The translations under genes were made by a program, and so were the position numbers. A DNA stretch of 64,000 nucleotides, taken from contig CP136063.1 in assembly GCA_032622095.1 (NCBI GenBank), forward strand, positions 115,588,723 to 115,652,722, in the 5' to 3' direction. The stretch comes from Siphonodentalium dalli (taxonomy: Eukaryota > Mollusca > Scaphopoda > Gadilida > Siphonodentaliidae). The notes under the pieces are model-generated. The model was not told the origin of the DNA. It made no database searches and saw nothing but the letters and a program-made list of their open reading frames with translations. Shown here piece after piece: positions 35,598 through 57,627 of this stretch. Within the stretch, counting starts at the first letter, position 1; each line of letters begins with the position of its first letter.

Positions 35598-37060
35598 CCA
35601 TTGCACTAGGAAGTATGTCGGAAAGTGGTATGGACCAGACGAGTCCATCTCTTGTATTTGCTGTGTGATTTATATTTCATTATTTTTGTCCTTCTCTTTT
35701 GTCTTCCAGATTAAACAGCATAGAAGAATAGAGATACTACTCTGAATAAATAAAAGGCCGCTCGGCCACAGTGTCCCCCGAACCGGTGGCTTCATTTGGA
35801 GCGGAGGCTTTGTAGAAGTATACTATATGGATAAGACACTTGTGCCATGTCTCATTACTGACGTGCATACAAATAACCAAATCTTAAAAAAACTCTTAAA
35901 ATAAAAATATAACCTCAAATTGGCACAAAATGAAGAAAATTACAAGAAAAATTGAATTTTCTAAGTCGAAAAGCCCATAACTCTGAGAAAAATCATCAAA
36001 TTCGAACTTGACCTGTATCTTGATATGACTGATCCACATAAAAACGGTATTTGCAATTAAAGGATCCAAACTTGAGATATCATCCGGAAACCAAAAAAGT
36101 AAAACAAGTCGAAAAAGGGCCACAACTCTCGCAAAAATGGGCGGAGCATACCCATATTCGAACTTGACTTGTACATAGGGCTGATAAACTCACATACCAA
36201 ATTTGGTTCAGATATGATCACACAAACTGAAGTTATCATCCGGAAACCAGAAAATTACATGATTCTAAGTAAAAAAAAAGGGCCATAACTCTCGCAAAAA
36301 TGGGCAGAGCAAACCCATTTTCGAACTTGACCTGTATTTTGGTCTGATAAACTCACCTATGAAATTTGCTTTTGATCTAATAACCGAAACTAAAGTTATC
36401 ATCCGGAAACCATTCCGGACGCACGGGCCGACGGACACCGGCTATTTTAATAGTTCCCCGAATTTTTTTTTCGGGGGACAACTATACAGAAGACGGCCGA
36501 AAACAAGATAACACAAAACAAAGGTCAGTGGGTATTATTATACCCCCCTTTTGAAAGGAGGGGTGTACTGTTTTGAACCTGTTCATCCAAGTGTCTGTTA
36601 GTGCGTATGTACATCCGTGTGATGTCTGTTCATGTCATTACTAGAACAGTAGTGCTCACATCTAAATGATATTTGGTATGGATGTTCCCTACAATGAGCA
36701 TATTCAAGAATGTTCCATCGGTTTGTTTGAATTTTCCATTCTGTAGTTATTCATCTTTGTTTATCTGGAAATTTAGTTTTTTTTGTCTGTTCAGGTCATA
36801 ACTTAGCAGTAAGCTCGGATCTCAATGAAATTTGGTGTGGATGTTCACCACTAGTAATGCATTCAATGGCATATATTCAATCATTTTGTTTAGGTTTTCG
36901 TCTATAGTTCATCTTTTTTATTTGAAAATGCTGAATTTTGGGTCCATATGTCAGTATATCAGTCATAGGTTATATGTTAGGCACTAGGCAATATACTGGA
37001 AAGCGGTATGCACCAGACGACAGTCCATCTCTTGTATTTGCTCTGTGATTTATATTTCAT
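35598..37060 (+). repeat. Dispersed repeat, copy interrupted at 35747-36480
   Basis: 35608-35746 and 36481-36905 together match 27690-28245. A further 3' unit at 36955-37060 again carries GGTATGCACCAGACGACAGT. So the unit is itself tandemly repeated, and both the satellite and a Helentron-like element lie inside this tract. Confidence 0.85.
35747..36480 (+). mobile_element. Helentron-like non-autonomous element, complete
   Basis: Starts at or near 35747 with TAAATAAAAGGCCGCTCGGC. GTCCCCCGAA (35773-35782), about 27 bp inside the 5' end, is the inverse of TTCGGGGGAC at the extreme 3' end (36470-36479), where CCCCGAA-TTTTTTT-TTCGGGG forms a hairpin. The core has units of about 155 bp (AAGTCGAAAAAGGGCCACAA and relatives at 35957, 36108, 36266). 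Comparison with 27811-27820 shows insertion at AA in CTGAACTATA with at most a 2-bp duplication. No protein is encoded. Asymmetric inverted ends, a 3' hairpin and an AA/TT target are as described for Helentron relatives (established knowledge); the assignment itself is inference. Confidence 0.75.
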
Positions 37061-37803
37061 AGGAATAGGAATCTATTCTCGACAATGAGATGTTGCATTT
37101 CCTCAGAATTTCTTACATGGCTCAGTGAGGAGGAGAGATCCTATCTTTGATCAGTACGTTACTGAGACGAGAGAATGCATAAAGAGCGTTTTCTATTTCT
37201 AAAAGTCGTTACTGGCAAGTTGGAGTGGATTCTCTCGTGTTGGATAGGAATCTGAGTGTCTGGTGTATATATATTTATACCCGGAGAAAATGACACGAAT
37301 GTTATTCTGATACCCGGATTTCTGGAAATTTGGACTGAAAATCTGAAAAACTCTGAGACTTATGGAATTAATGGAACATTTCTGCGAGTTAAATAATTTA
37401 TTAAATAACTAATAAAGAGCGTTTATAAAGAGCGTTTAATTTATGATGGAAAGAGAAAATAGTTAGTTATAAATACTCATTGACGAGTAGTCCCGAGATT
37501 CAGATTAATTCTCAATATATCAGAGATAGAAAGAGAAAATAATTAGTTATAATTAGTTCAAATTAGACTGTACTCATATATGACTCATAGTCCCAGAAAA
37601 TACTCATCGACGAGTAGTTCCAATATTCAGATAAGTTTTTTGAAAATGACATGAATGTTATTCCATCCACTAGAATGACAACAACAACAACTCAATGTGC
37701 TTATAGAGATGGAAATTTGGACCCGGAGATAGAAACTCTGCAAATTTGGAATTTATGGAACATTTCTGCAATGGGCTAATTAAATAATAATAATACTTCT
37801 ACT
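37061..37803. other. Unassigned DNA
   Basis: No gene. The word ATAAAGAGCGTTT recurs at about 37160, 37402 and 37415, and similar ATAAAGAGC words lie at 46.75-46.88 kb, hinting at another decayed repeat. Confidence 0.4.
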
Positions 37804-37929
37804 CCAGGGTGCCAGATACAACTTACAGTAATGCCCTAATTAGTTGACTGCTTAACCACAGGAGAATTATGCTGTGGTTAAGCAGTCGATTAATTAGGGC
37901 ATTACTGTAAGTTGTATCTGCCACCCTGG
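37804..37929. repeat. 126-bp palindrome built around pogo-like MITE ends
   Basis: Arms of 58 bp (37804-37861 and 37872-37929), with about three mismatches, surround a 10-bp loop. The MITE terminal repeat CAGTAATGCCCTAATTA lies within each arm (37826; inverse to 37907). Outside it each arm also keeps 22 bp of flank (CCAGGGTGCCAGATACAACT), so flank and element were inverted together. Confidence 0.9.
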
Positions 37930-38004
37930 AAATATGGCTTGTTGCCATTCATCGGAAAGCTCTCCCTGATAGCTTTCCGATGAATGGCAACAAGCCATAT
38001 TTCC
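37928..38004. repeat. 77-bp near-perfect palindrome
   Basis: GGAAATATGGCTTGTTGCCA..GGAAAGCT is followed, after CTCCCTGAT, by its exact inverse ending TTTCC at 38004. This is the inner part of the pogo-like MITE. It directly adjoins the previous palindrome. Confidence 0.92.
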
Positions 38005-38343
38005 GACTAAATCCTGAAAAGTTACCCATAATTCTCAGTCAACAGCAACACAATCTATTAAAAGTTTAGCCAAATATAATTGTTTGTTTTGAGTTCGCAA
38101 GCTCACATCGATATCGTGTATTTAATTCAATCTATGATTGTTAAAAAAATTCTTGTGGGATCATTTTGTTTATAAAGTTTGCTGTCACGCCTACAGGAAA
38201 TTCCTGTGTTTTCAGGCAGAATGGGAATTTCCTAACCCCGCAAAAAGCTATAAACAGAGACATGTGGATTGTGCGATAAATTATAAAAGTATATTTCTGT
38301 GAGAATGAAGAATAGTTTCACATATCAATTTTGGAGCATGGTA

Positions 38344-38446
38344 CAGTAATGCTCTAAGTAATCGACTTCTTAACCACAGCAGAATTATGGGTAACTTTTC
38401 AGGATTTAGTCGGAAATATGGCTTGTTGCCATTCATCGGAAAGCTC
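38344..38446 (+). mobile_element. Pogo-like MITE, left half
   Basis: TA then CAGTAATGCTCTAAGTAATC at 38344, through GGATTTAGTCGGAAATATGG to GGAAAGCTC, then unrelated sequence. Half of the palindrome is missing. Confidence 0.85.
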
Positions 38447-39110
38447 TTGATCACGCAAATGATTCCTTGTTGACTACCACGTTTTGTGTGGACCCTGGAT
38501 GCCACTCCCGCTGTGCACACAGTGTAGGAAATGGCAATGTCACCAGGGGGAGGTGTCAGGTTGGAAATTTCCAACAATGGGAATTTGGAGATACCAGTTG
38601 GCTCCTTAAGTAATACAAAGGCAAATGGTGATAAAATAATTCATTCCTCATGAAAACAATGCATATAAATCTCAAGCACTATAATGGTAACACAGGTTCA
38701 ATTATCAATTCCGGGTAATCTTAGCACCTTATTTTTCTCTTTTTCACCCCCAGTAGTAATTTACTCCAGAAAGACATTCCTTTTTTCCATGACATTACAA
38801 AGCATCTCTGTGCCAACGTAAATATTACGCACATGCGAAAATATCCATTCGATGTTCCCCGATGCTGCAACCAATCCTAATATGTTTCAGTCGAATTTTC
38901 ATACATATCAGGATTCGGTATATAAAATTATCTTTTAACCATGTAAATGATCAACAACAAACCTATGGACATAGAAATAAACTGGTTTTCAAACATGATC
39001 AAAATATTGTTGTGGAATATTCATATACTAAATATGAATGAAATCGGTTGATTTCATTAAATAAATAAATATAAAAATCTTGACAAACTAAGATACATAA
39101 TATAGCCCTT
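38447..39110. other. Unassigned DNA
   Basis: A minus-strand open stretch at about 38577-38455, abutting the MITE, is protein-like but not recognised. Nothing else supported. Confidence 0.4.
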
Positions 39111-39860
39111 AACAAGGGCAGCATCAATAAAATTATAATCATATAAACACTCTTTTAATTTAAAACCTTTTAGTCTAAGGCCTTCTTCAGTGAAAGAGCA
39201 AAGAGCTATAGTGCAAAATTTATTGAGGCCCAGTGGGGAAAAAAAATTGGCGGATTGGCGCGGCAGTCGCTTCTAGCACCGAGAGGAAGGAATATATAAA
39301 AAAAAAATTGAAAGGGTTACAACCATGGCCAAATATTCAGCTATGTTACCCGATGTTGGCCACATTACAAAGAAATATCGGCACTTACTTAATCAGAAAG
39401 GGTGAAGAATGTTTTCACATTCACTCCATTGGAGACAAAAAATATGTTATATGTTAGTTCATAGCACAAACAGATGATGGTTGTGATATGTGGTGGCGGA
39501 CCTCTGTTCAGTGTATTGAAAATATGTATTGGACTATGACATTCACCATAAGATAAGATGTGAACTGTCCTACACAAACATTTTACATGTATAAGGCCTG
39601 AAATGTCCGAAATGTGGTACCACAGGCCGTATGTAGGTGAGACGGAATGCCATCTAGCTGACAGATTTAAGTAGCACCAAAGCCTGCGTATGCATAATGT
39701 CATCATTGGAAACTGGCTAATTACGTCAGCAGGACATACCCAGTGACGTAAGATCTTTGATATAAGTAAAGTACAGCCAAGTCATGTAACGTCTGATAAT
39801 CTAACTTTCGCAGACGAAGACTTTAGGCTGAAAGCTTTGAAATTAAATGATGATAAATTT
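39110..39860 (+). pseudogene. Penelope-like element relic (GIY-YIG endonuclease)
   Basis: In the frame from 39630 the translation YVGETECHLADRFK, a stop, then HQ matches the conserved GIY-YIG core of Penelope-like elements (QYVGETxxxLxxRFxxH). Just upstream, in another frame, LKCPKCG matches the preceding LxCxxCG segment, and downstream SAGHT matches the conserved xxGH box. The parts lie in different frames with several stops. At about 39192-39160 the minus strand reads TEEGLRLKGF, an inverted version of the + strand DEDFRLKALK at about 39817. Such inverted end copies are known for Penelope-like elements. The full element encodes a reverse transcriptase; none is seen here, so it is a short dead copy. 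Confidence 0.65.
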
Positions 39861-39920
39861 AAGACACATATAAAGTCAGATAAAAAAAACAACGTCCAAA
39901 AAATTGTCAAAATCCAGCAA

Positions 39921-40893
39921 TGAAAGTGTCAATGACACTGTAGCTCAACTTAGGTAGGGGAATAATTTAATGGTTGACAGTAAATGGAGGAATTAGGAAA
40001 GGTGCTAATTGAAATGTCTAAGTAAGACAAGATGTAAATGAGTAAAATCCAAAATGGCCATATTTTGTTGCCGAATGACCCCAAAATGACTCGTTCCCAT
40101 CAAGAGGTCACCCCGATGAACCATATGAAGTTTGGTGATGATCGGATCAGAGATGTGGTCTGTAGGATGTGTCAAAGGATTTATTGATGCAAAAAGTTAA
40201 ATCCAAGATGGCCACCAGCGGCCATGTTTTTTGGCCGATTGATCCTAAAATGACTCGTTCCCATCTACATGTAAATGTCAACATTTATGACAAATTTTAT
40301 GATGATCAGACAAACAGTACGGCCTGTAGCCCGCGCCAATTGATTCAATTTTGAAATCCAAGATGGCCACCAGTGGCCATGTTTTTTGGCCGAATTACCC
40401 CAAAATGACTCGTTCCCATCTACATGTCAATGTCAACATTCACGACAAATTTCATAAAGATCAGACCAAAGATACGACCTGTAGCCCGCGCCAAAGTATT
40501 TAGTGATGCAAAGAGTAAAATCCAAGATGGCTGACGGCGGCCATGTTTTTTGGCCAAATGACCCCAAAATGGCTCATTCCCATCTAGAGGTCACCCCGGT
40601 AATCCATGTGAAGTTTGGTGATGATCGGATCAGAACTGTGGTCTGTAGGATGTGTCAAAGGATTTAGTGATGCAAAGAGTAAAATCCAATGTTTTTTGGC
40701 CGAATGACCCCAAAATGACTCGTTCCCATCTACATGTCAATGTCAACAGTCATGAAAAATTTCATAAAGATCAGACCAAAGATACGACCTGTAGTATGTG
40801 CCAAAGGAAATTGTTGATGGACGCACACACACACGCGCACGACAGACACCAACCCATGGCAATAGCTCAAACTTACAAAATAAGTTGAGCTAA
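39921..40893 (+). mobile_element. Helentron-like element, AGCTCAACTT family, complete
   Basis: The 5' end TGAAAGTGTCAATGACACTG is followed by TAGCTCAACTTA about 20 bp in. The 3' end is a hairpin, TAGCTCAAACTTA-CAAAA-TAAGTTGAGCTA (40863-40892). Five core units of about 160 bp lie between (AATCCAAGATGG near 40199, 40357, 40518; variants at 40028 and 40681), each with GGCCGAATGACCCCAAAATG and CGACCTGTAG. Before the 3' end is an ACACACACACGCGCACGACA stretch. No coding sequence. Confidence 0.85.
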
Positions 40894-41703
40894 TAAATGG
40901 CAAAGTCATAGAGGATTAGGGCCGACCGACTGACTGTCCCTCAACATGATCTTAAGAGTAGTTTTTGAAAAATACTTCACTAAAAATCACATTCAGTTAG
41001 ATTTGAATCCAAGCACTCAAAATTGAGTATGTTGTAATTTTTGTAGTTAGAAGTTTTAAACGCTGTTAGATGTGCATGGAAAGTCACAGATAATAGTCTC
41101 CATCAGTGATAGCATTTTCACGACATCTCTCATTACATTTCTCAGCAACAGAATGGTCATAGCATTAACATCTCAGCACAGCACGTTATAACATCATTAG
41201 CAGGGAAGAGGTCAAAAAGTAGTTCTTCAAATAAATGTGACTCAACAGTAATAAATCTGTGATAAATCAGGATAAATAATGATATATTGGTTATATATTT
41301 TGACGATGGAATGCCTATGTCACTACTTGATTAGGGGCGTTAGATTTCAAAATTTAGATTTGAACTGTAATGGGGAGTAAACCAAAAGAAAAATGGTTAT
41401 GTTGCAGATCAGTCTGGAGTAAACTACATATACCCACATATAAAAAATAGTATCAGTATGAATCTGAGTGTATGTTTACATAGACTGGTTGCAGATATAA
41501 AGTAACACACAACACAAAACAATATCCAGCCTAAAAGTTATAAATGCAATATAGATAATACTGTGACAAAACATATTTTCATTACTACATTATTATACGT
41601 ATTACATCATTTCAAATGAGAAAAGTGTCACTGAGTTCAATACATGTGTATCCAACCATAACGTATGAAAGTAAATACAGAATTTTTTTTATAAAAATGC
41701 AAG
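40894..41703. other. Unassigned DNA
   Basis: AT-rich, no gene or clear repeat recognised. Confidence 0.5.
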
Positions 41704-41897
41704 CAATAATGCCTTAAATAATCCTTAACAACAGCAAAATTGTGGGTAATTTTTCAGGATTTAGTCGCAAATATGGCTTGTTACCATTCATCGGAAAGCT
41801 CTCAGCGAATGGTAACAAGCCATATTTGCGACTAAATCCTGAAAAATTACCCATAATTCTGCTGTGGTTAAGTGATCAATTACTTTGGGCATTACTG
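41704..41897. mobile_element. Pogo-like palindromic MITE, near full length
   Basis: The left end CAATAATGCCTTAAATAATC and the right end GGGCATTACTG then TA are inverted copies. The arms continue through GGATTTAGTCGCAAATATGG and meet at a short centre (GAAAGCTCTCAGCGAATGG). TA flanks and CAG.. tips fit a Tc1/mariner-pogo type. It sits directly 5' of a hAT transposase relic. Confidence 0.85.
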
Positions 41898-42084
41898 TAA
41901 TTGCAAGTAATCCTATAAAGTTCTTCAGAAATGAGGTGCAAACATTCCTTGCCCTCTGCCATATTAAAACGTATCTTAGGACCACAATGAACCAAATGAG
42001 ACTTAACCACCTGATGAAATTTTATGTGGACAAAGAATTCACAGATAAACTTAACCTGTCCAATATAGAGAACAAATTTGTTTA
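41898..42084 (+). pseudogene. hAT transposase C-terminal relic
   Basis: An open frame through the MITE edge to a stop at 42082-42084 includes IKTYLRTTMNQMRLNHL and VDKEFTDKLNLSNIENKFV. This resembles the C-terminal dimerisation region of hAT transposases (IKTYLRSTM.QxRL..L, HKExTDxLDLxxIAxxF). The upstream serine-rich motif expected before it is not clear, and the rest of the enzyme is missing, so it is a fragment. It is not linked by sequence to the two hAT-type elements at 54-64 kb. Confidence 0.55.
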
Positions 42085-42895
42085 ACGTTAACATTTTATG
42101 TTTTTTTGTTGTAACTACATGGACATGACTCATTTGAACCCCACAATTATGTATCTCAAAACATACCTATGAGGAACATTTATGAACAAATTTGTCGATA
42201 CAGCGCTGAAAATATGTGTTATGTTTCTTATATTTTTCGATAAATTTGAGATCGTTTCATTCAAGTGCTGGTTCAATTTATTGTCAGCAGGGCGCTTACA
42301 TATTGTAACTGTAGACCATGGAAAGATAATCCAGAGCTGTCGTCACTCTGAAGCATTTATGGTACTACATGATTTGGATGATTAAAATGAAGAGAAAACA
42401 GTGTGTGAAGATTTAAATAGTTTTGTGTTATGATGACACAATATACCGTTTCCGGAATTCCGATAAATAACGAGAGGCCGATCACGATCGGCAGATGTTA
42501 ACCCATCCCTTGGCGATATAAATTTACTATGATCGGATAAATGAGAGTTTTGGTGTTGAATTATAGAGTATACTGTTTATGTACTATTATAGACAAATTT
42601 ACATCACACAAATTATTGGAATTTATGGGTCACTGGCATTTATATAAGAGAATACACTCTTACAGGATCGGTAATGCTAAACCACCACAACCTAATTGTG
42701 TTAGTTTTTTCAAATTGGTTTAACTTAAAAAAAATTGTTTTTAATTATTTAAAAAAAAGATTGGGAACCTTTTTATCAAAGTGTATCATAATCATCAATA
42801 TCTAAATGAAAACCAATGAAAGAGTCACTGACATTTTTTTTATTATTATTATTATAAAACATAAAAATATTTTTTTTTTATTTTTTTCAAATTTT
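42085..42895. other. Unassigned DNA
   Basis: Short frames at 42182-42385 and 42541-42723 have no recognisable domain. A T-rich low-complexity tract lies at 42832-42898. Confidence 0.5.
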
Positions 42896-43045
42896 TTTTC
42901 GAAAAAGGGTCATAACTCCTTTAAATAAATTGGATCGAAACCATATTCAAACTCAAACTGTATTGTGGGCTGAGAAACTCATATACAAAATTTGGTTCCG
43001 ATCAAATAGAAAATGTTAGAGTTATCGCATTATGCCTAAAGTGTA
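42896..43045 (+). repeat. Single tandem-core unit
   Basis: GAAAAAGGGTCATAACTCCT, TATTCAAACTCAAACTGTAT and AAATTTGGTTCCGATCA identify one unit of the family at 43505-43985. Confidence 0.75.
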
Positions 43046-43500
43046 CTTGCAGAGTACAAGAAAAATATATCAAACCTGGTGTGCCCCTTTAATATTTCAA
43101 TTCACATTTGTAATCAATTGAAATTAATGTCCAACAAATTTACTAAACACAATCACATTATTAATCTCCAATAGTAATGCTATTAAACAATGAAACCAGA
43201 TTATGCCTTTAAGATGGAATTTAAATAACCATGCATATAAAATATATAGTAGAAACATTCCATCTATGCTATCCCCAGCATATGGCCAGAGATACTTTAT
43301 AGAGTATAAAGTATATACAGAGATAGTATATGATATGGCCAACACATGCTAGTAGTTAATTATCTCAATGCAAGACAGAGAGACAATTCATGGCATTGTA
43401 ACTGGATACTAACTCTGTGTGAGAAGACAAATTCAAACCTGATTTATTAGATTCTATTTGGACAGTGCAACTGGGTATCTTTGATATATTTTAGCCATAA
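43046..43500. other. Unassigned spacer
   Basis: Nothing recognised. Confidence 0.5.
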
Positions 43501-43504
43501 ATAA

Positions 43505-44040
43505 AATAATCAAAAGACCATAACTCCATTAAAATATATCGGATCAAACCCATATTCGAACTCGACCTGTATTTTGAGTTGAGAAACTCACATACAAAAT
43601 TTGGTTCCTATCAGTTGAAAAATTGTAGATTTATCGAAACATGCATGATTTCTATGTCAAAGGGCCATAACTCCATTAAAAAATATTGGATCAAACCCAT
43701 ATTTGAACTCGATATGTATTTTGGACTGAGCAACTCACATACTAAATTTGGTTATGGTCAGATGAATTTTTTTTTAATTATGGCAGAATGCATGAATTCT
43801 AAGTTGAAAAAGGGCCATAACTCCCTAAAAAAAACTCGGATCAAACCCATATTCGAACTCGATCTGTATTTTGGGCTGAGAAACCCATATACAAAATTTG
43901 GTTTCGATCGGATAGAAAATGTTTGAGTTATCGCATTACTCGTAAAGTGTCTACGGACAGACGGACAGACGGACCAACGACGAGTGGTCAATCCGGGCAA
44001 CGACACTATGTTTACCATACTATGGTATGGGTAAACATAA
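43505..44040 (+). mobile_element. Tandem-core element, three units, ACGG microsatellite and hairpin end
   Basis: Units near 43510, 43660 and 43805 each carry GGGCCATAACTCC, GGATCAAACCCATATT(C/T)GAACTCGA and AAATTTGGTT. They are followed by GGACAGACGGACAGACGGAC (43955) and an end hairpin TGTTTACCATAC-TATG-GTATGGGTAAACA at about 44009-44037. Confidence 0.75.
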
Positions 44041-44111
44041 AAATGGCTGTTTTTGATCGGGACCCAATCATCGTGTTCAAAGTTGTAGTAGCTCTAGTTG
44101 ATTTCATGTGA

Positions 44112-44219
44112 GATCTTCAACTCGTTATGTTGGGATATAATATTTTATGACTCGTAGTGAATCAAATTATCAAACTCATTTTATAAAATCTTATATCCCA
44201 ACATAACTCGTTGGAGATC
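44112..44219. repeat. Inverted repeat with about 38-bp arms
   Basis: GATCTTCAACTCGTTATGTT..GGATATAA pairs with TTATATCC..AACATAACTCGTTGGAGATC across a roughly 32-bp loop. Confidence 0.85.
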
Positions 44220-45442
44220 CTCTATTTCTTTTTAAAACACTCATAAGTGAAAAATATAACACACAATGATTCTTTAAGGTTATTTGAGAATAATATACGT
44301 AATACAAATGTGCCTTCAAAAAGAATTTCATATAAATGTATTGTTGTTGTTAGACGCGAGTCCGGGAAGTGATAGAACATCTTTAATATATACCTGTGGG
44401 ACTGAAATATAATCAGTAATCATTATCAGAGTGAGAAACAACCAATAATAAAACAACAAGAAAAAAAACTAAAACAACAAGAAAAGATGAGATTCAAAAA
44501 CCAGCATCATTAGAAATATCAGGTATATATAATTATTCTGATTATAGCTAGCATAGTCATCATTGTGCAGACTCTTCAATCTGATGTAAAGGAGGCACGT
44601 CTCACTTAGAAAATTGTGAACTAACGCTATTTTTGAAGGATCATCAAAACAGTTTTAACTGGTTGATTTCAATAAACATGGTATGGTTGTAAAACATGAT
44701 TGTTATTTACTGTTTGTTCTGATTAGAAGCTTGATTCCTACATATTGCTACTCTCTGTGAAAAGCTTCTAAAGCGCTCTCAGATGGTATGCGTTGTGTTT
44801 CAATGATGCCAATGATATAGAACATATATAAATTCATTAAAGACAACGCATGTGGAATTGCATCTCTTCAAGTACACATTGGATTGAAAAGTTGCCAAAC
44901 CAGGTCAGGATTATTGAAATAGTACTACAATAAACAATATGTTGCACCAAGGGTGCTGGCAGATCAGAAGTAACAATAATCTATAGCAGCAAGAATTTCA
45001 GGTCCATAAATTAACAGGATTTAATTTTATGGACATGTTTTTGATGCGCATGATGTTACAGAAAGTTTTATATGATGTGTATAAAATTTGAACTTGTGAT
45101 ATAATATAACAGGCGCCAGAGTAAATATATGTGTAGGGGCAGCCGCCCATGTTGCTTTGGTATTCAGATAAGAGCATCACAGGATGCTATGAAAACCATG
45201 TATCAGCAGAACTATATGGAAGGTTCTAAGAGCAAGATATAGTTAAATATGAGCTTGATTCCTGCAAATTGACAAAAATACTGTTTCAGTAACATATTTT
45301 TTGTTTTCTCAATTACAGTCTATTAATTATAATCAATACATCTCCAACTGGGACTAAAGTATGATCCCCCATGGTCCTAGAATACTTCTGGCGCCCATTA
45401 GTATAACTGGATTTAGATCATTATGGATATTTGAATTTGTAC
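44220..45442. other. Unassigned DNA downstream of ALDH7A1
   Basis: No gene or clear repeat. Its right part could include the 3' untranslated region of the minus-strand gene. Confidence 0.4.
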
Positions 45443-45448
45443 TTTAAT
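45443..45448 (-). promoter_or_regulatory. Candidate ATTAAA polyadenylation signal
   Basis: The minus strand reads ATTAAA about 127 nt after the ALDH7A1 stop. Common variant hexamer; AT-rich context makes chance occurrence possible. Confidence 0.3.
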
Positions 45449-45574
45449 ACCAATTCAAATAACTTGAAAGACATATAATGGTAGCATTAAGAATCTAATA
45501 AGTGCTTTGAAATCACCTCATTTTACTCAATGTTGACTAATCAATATCTGAAGTAAAAACTGTATTAAGACTGT

Positions 45575-56173
<10,599 letters not shown>

Positions 56174-56355
56174 CTGAATAGGAATATAAACAGAATATCT
56201 AGTGTTATTGAATGGATACTGAAAGCTTGAGTAACCGAAAAAATGTTTGGTTTCATGATCACAGGTTTGGCACTTGACTAAAATTTTCTCTTGCCAAAAC
56301 TTTTGCCAATTTTTTTTTTTTTGTCGAATTCCAAAATGACTTGCCAAATTGAATA

Positions 56356-57051
56356 CTGTATACACCCGTCAGTAAGCCCATCCTTGAAGATAAACCCAGT
56401 CTGGGTTATTTACCCTAAATAAAACATGGGGTGGTCCTCATAGATAAGCCCACCCCCATTTTTTAGCATTTGGAAGGTGAATGCAATAAATTTTTTTCTA
56501 TCCTGTAGAATAGGAAAAGATACCCAAGCACATCTGTACTTTTATTTTTTTTCCAGTTGTTTTTCTTAAAAAATAAAGTTGTTGAACCAATCAGAGATGT
56601 ATCTAATAAATAAAATCAAAGGATGTGTCAGTTATTGTTCGCACCTCTATCAGAGTAAATCCAGTGGGATGTGGAGTAATCACTTGGTGTTTTTGTAGGA
56701 TCCTTTGATAATGCAGAAGTATGATGTATGTTCACCTGCATCTCACTTGTGTTTTTATAAGAATTAGCTTGATTTATTAGCATTAGTGTAACTAAATTAA
56801 CTTGTGAACGCATCATACAACCCTATTTTGTTTACAAATTAATCCCAAAATTTATCTTAATAATATAAATAAAACACATTATAATCTTTATTCAATACAA
56901 AAATATGGTATTGGTATAAAACATGATGGTAGGTCGGCACTTGAAGGCCAACTGAATTTTTGCACAGGTGGGTCCTCATGAGTAAGCCCAGTACCCACTT
57001 TTTGAGCAAAAACGTACACGAGTCCCCGGGCTTACTGATGGGTGTATACAG
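56356..57051. mobile_element. TA-flanked MITE, 696 bp
   Basis: CTGTATACACCCGTCAGTAA at 56356 is inverted as TTACTGATGGGTGTATACAG ending at 57051 (one mismatch), with TA on both sides (56354-56355, 57052-57053). A second inverted pair, GATAAGCCCACCC / GTAAGCCCAGTACCC, lies inside the ends. Tc1/mariner or pogo type by its TA flank. Confidence 0.88.
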
Positions 57052-57059
57052 TAAGAGGT

Positions 57060-57380
57060 TGCACAGGCAGTGCTGGCATATCCCCACGGTGGCAAATTCA
57101 AACCAACAAAGTATGGCTGAGATATCTGCTTGGACGGAAAAAAAAACCCAACATTGTCATATAAACAAGGATAATTAACTATAGAGCTGCATAGAGCGGA
57201 AAAAAAGGACAAAACGATTGAACATTCACTTGATTGCTATCATAGTAGTGAACATCCATACCATAATTTCATTGGTATCCATCAACTGGTGGTGGAGATA
57301 TGGACAAAATACCAACACTTCAAAATAAACAAAGATGAATAACTCAAGAACGGAAAAGCCGAAAAAAAAGATTGAACACT
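57060..57380 (+). repeat. Tandem-core repeat, two units
   Basis: GATATCTGCTTGGACGGAAA and GGAGATATGGACAAAATACC begin similar units with ATTGAACA(T/C)TCA(C/G)T. Related to 20320-20880. Confidence 0.65.
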
Positions 57381-57620
57381 CAGTTCAAAACCCCATTCTG
57401 CAGACTGCACAGAGGTGGCAGAAAAAGGTGCCACATCAAAGGTAGTGTGGTCGTTGATGCTGAATTTGGGGATCAACCCAGAATAAATTGGACACAAGCT
57501 GATTTTGGTCGACATGGAAAAGCCTCAGGAACAACATATCCAAAATCTGCTTTGGGCAAACTTTGTTATCCAAGAGAGCGTCCAACATGGTTGTCTATAT
57601 TACATAAGTTCTCGAAATAA
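57372..57620. other. Unrecognised open frame
   Basis: Open on both strands for about 80 codons; protein-like on the + strand, but no family recognised and no convincing splice pair. Could be an exon, or repeat flank. Confidence 0.2.
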
Positions 57621-57627
57621 GTCATAA

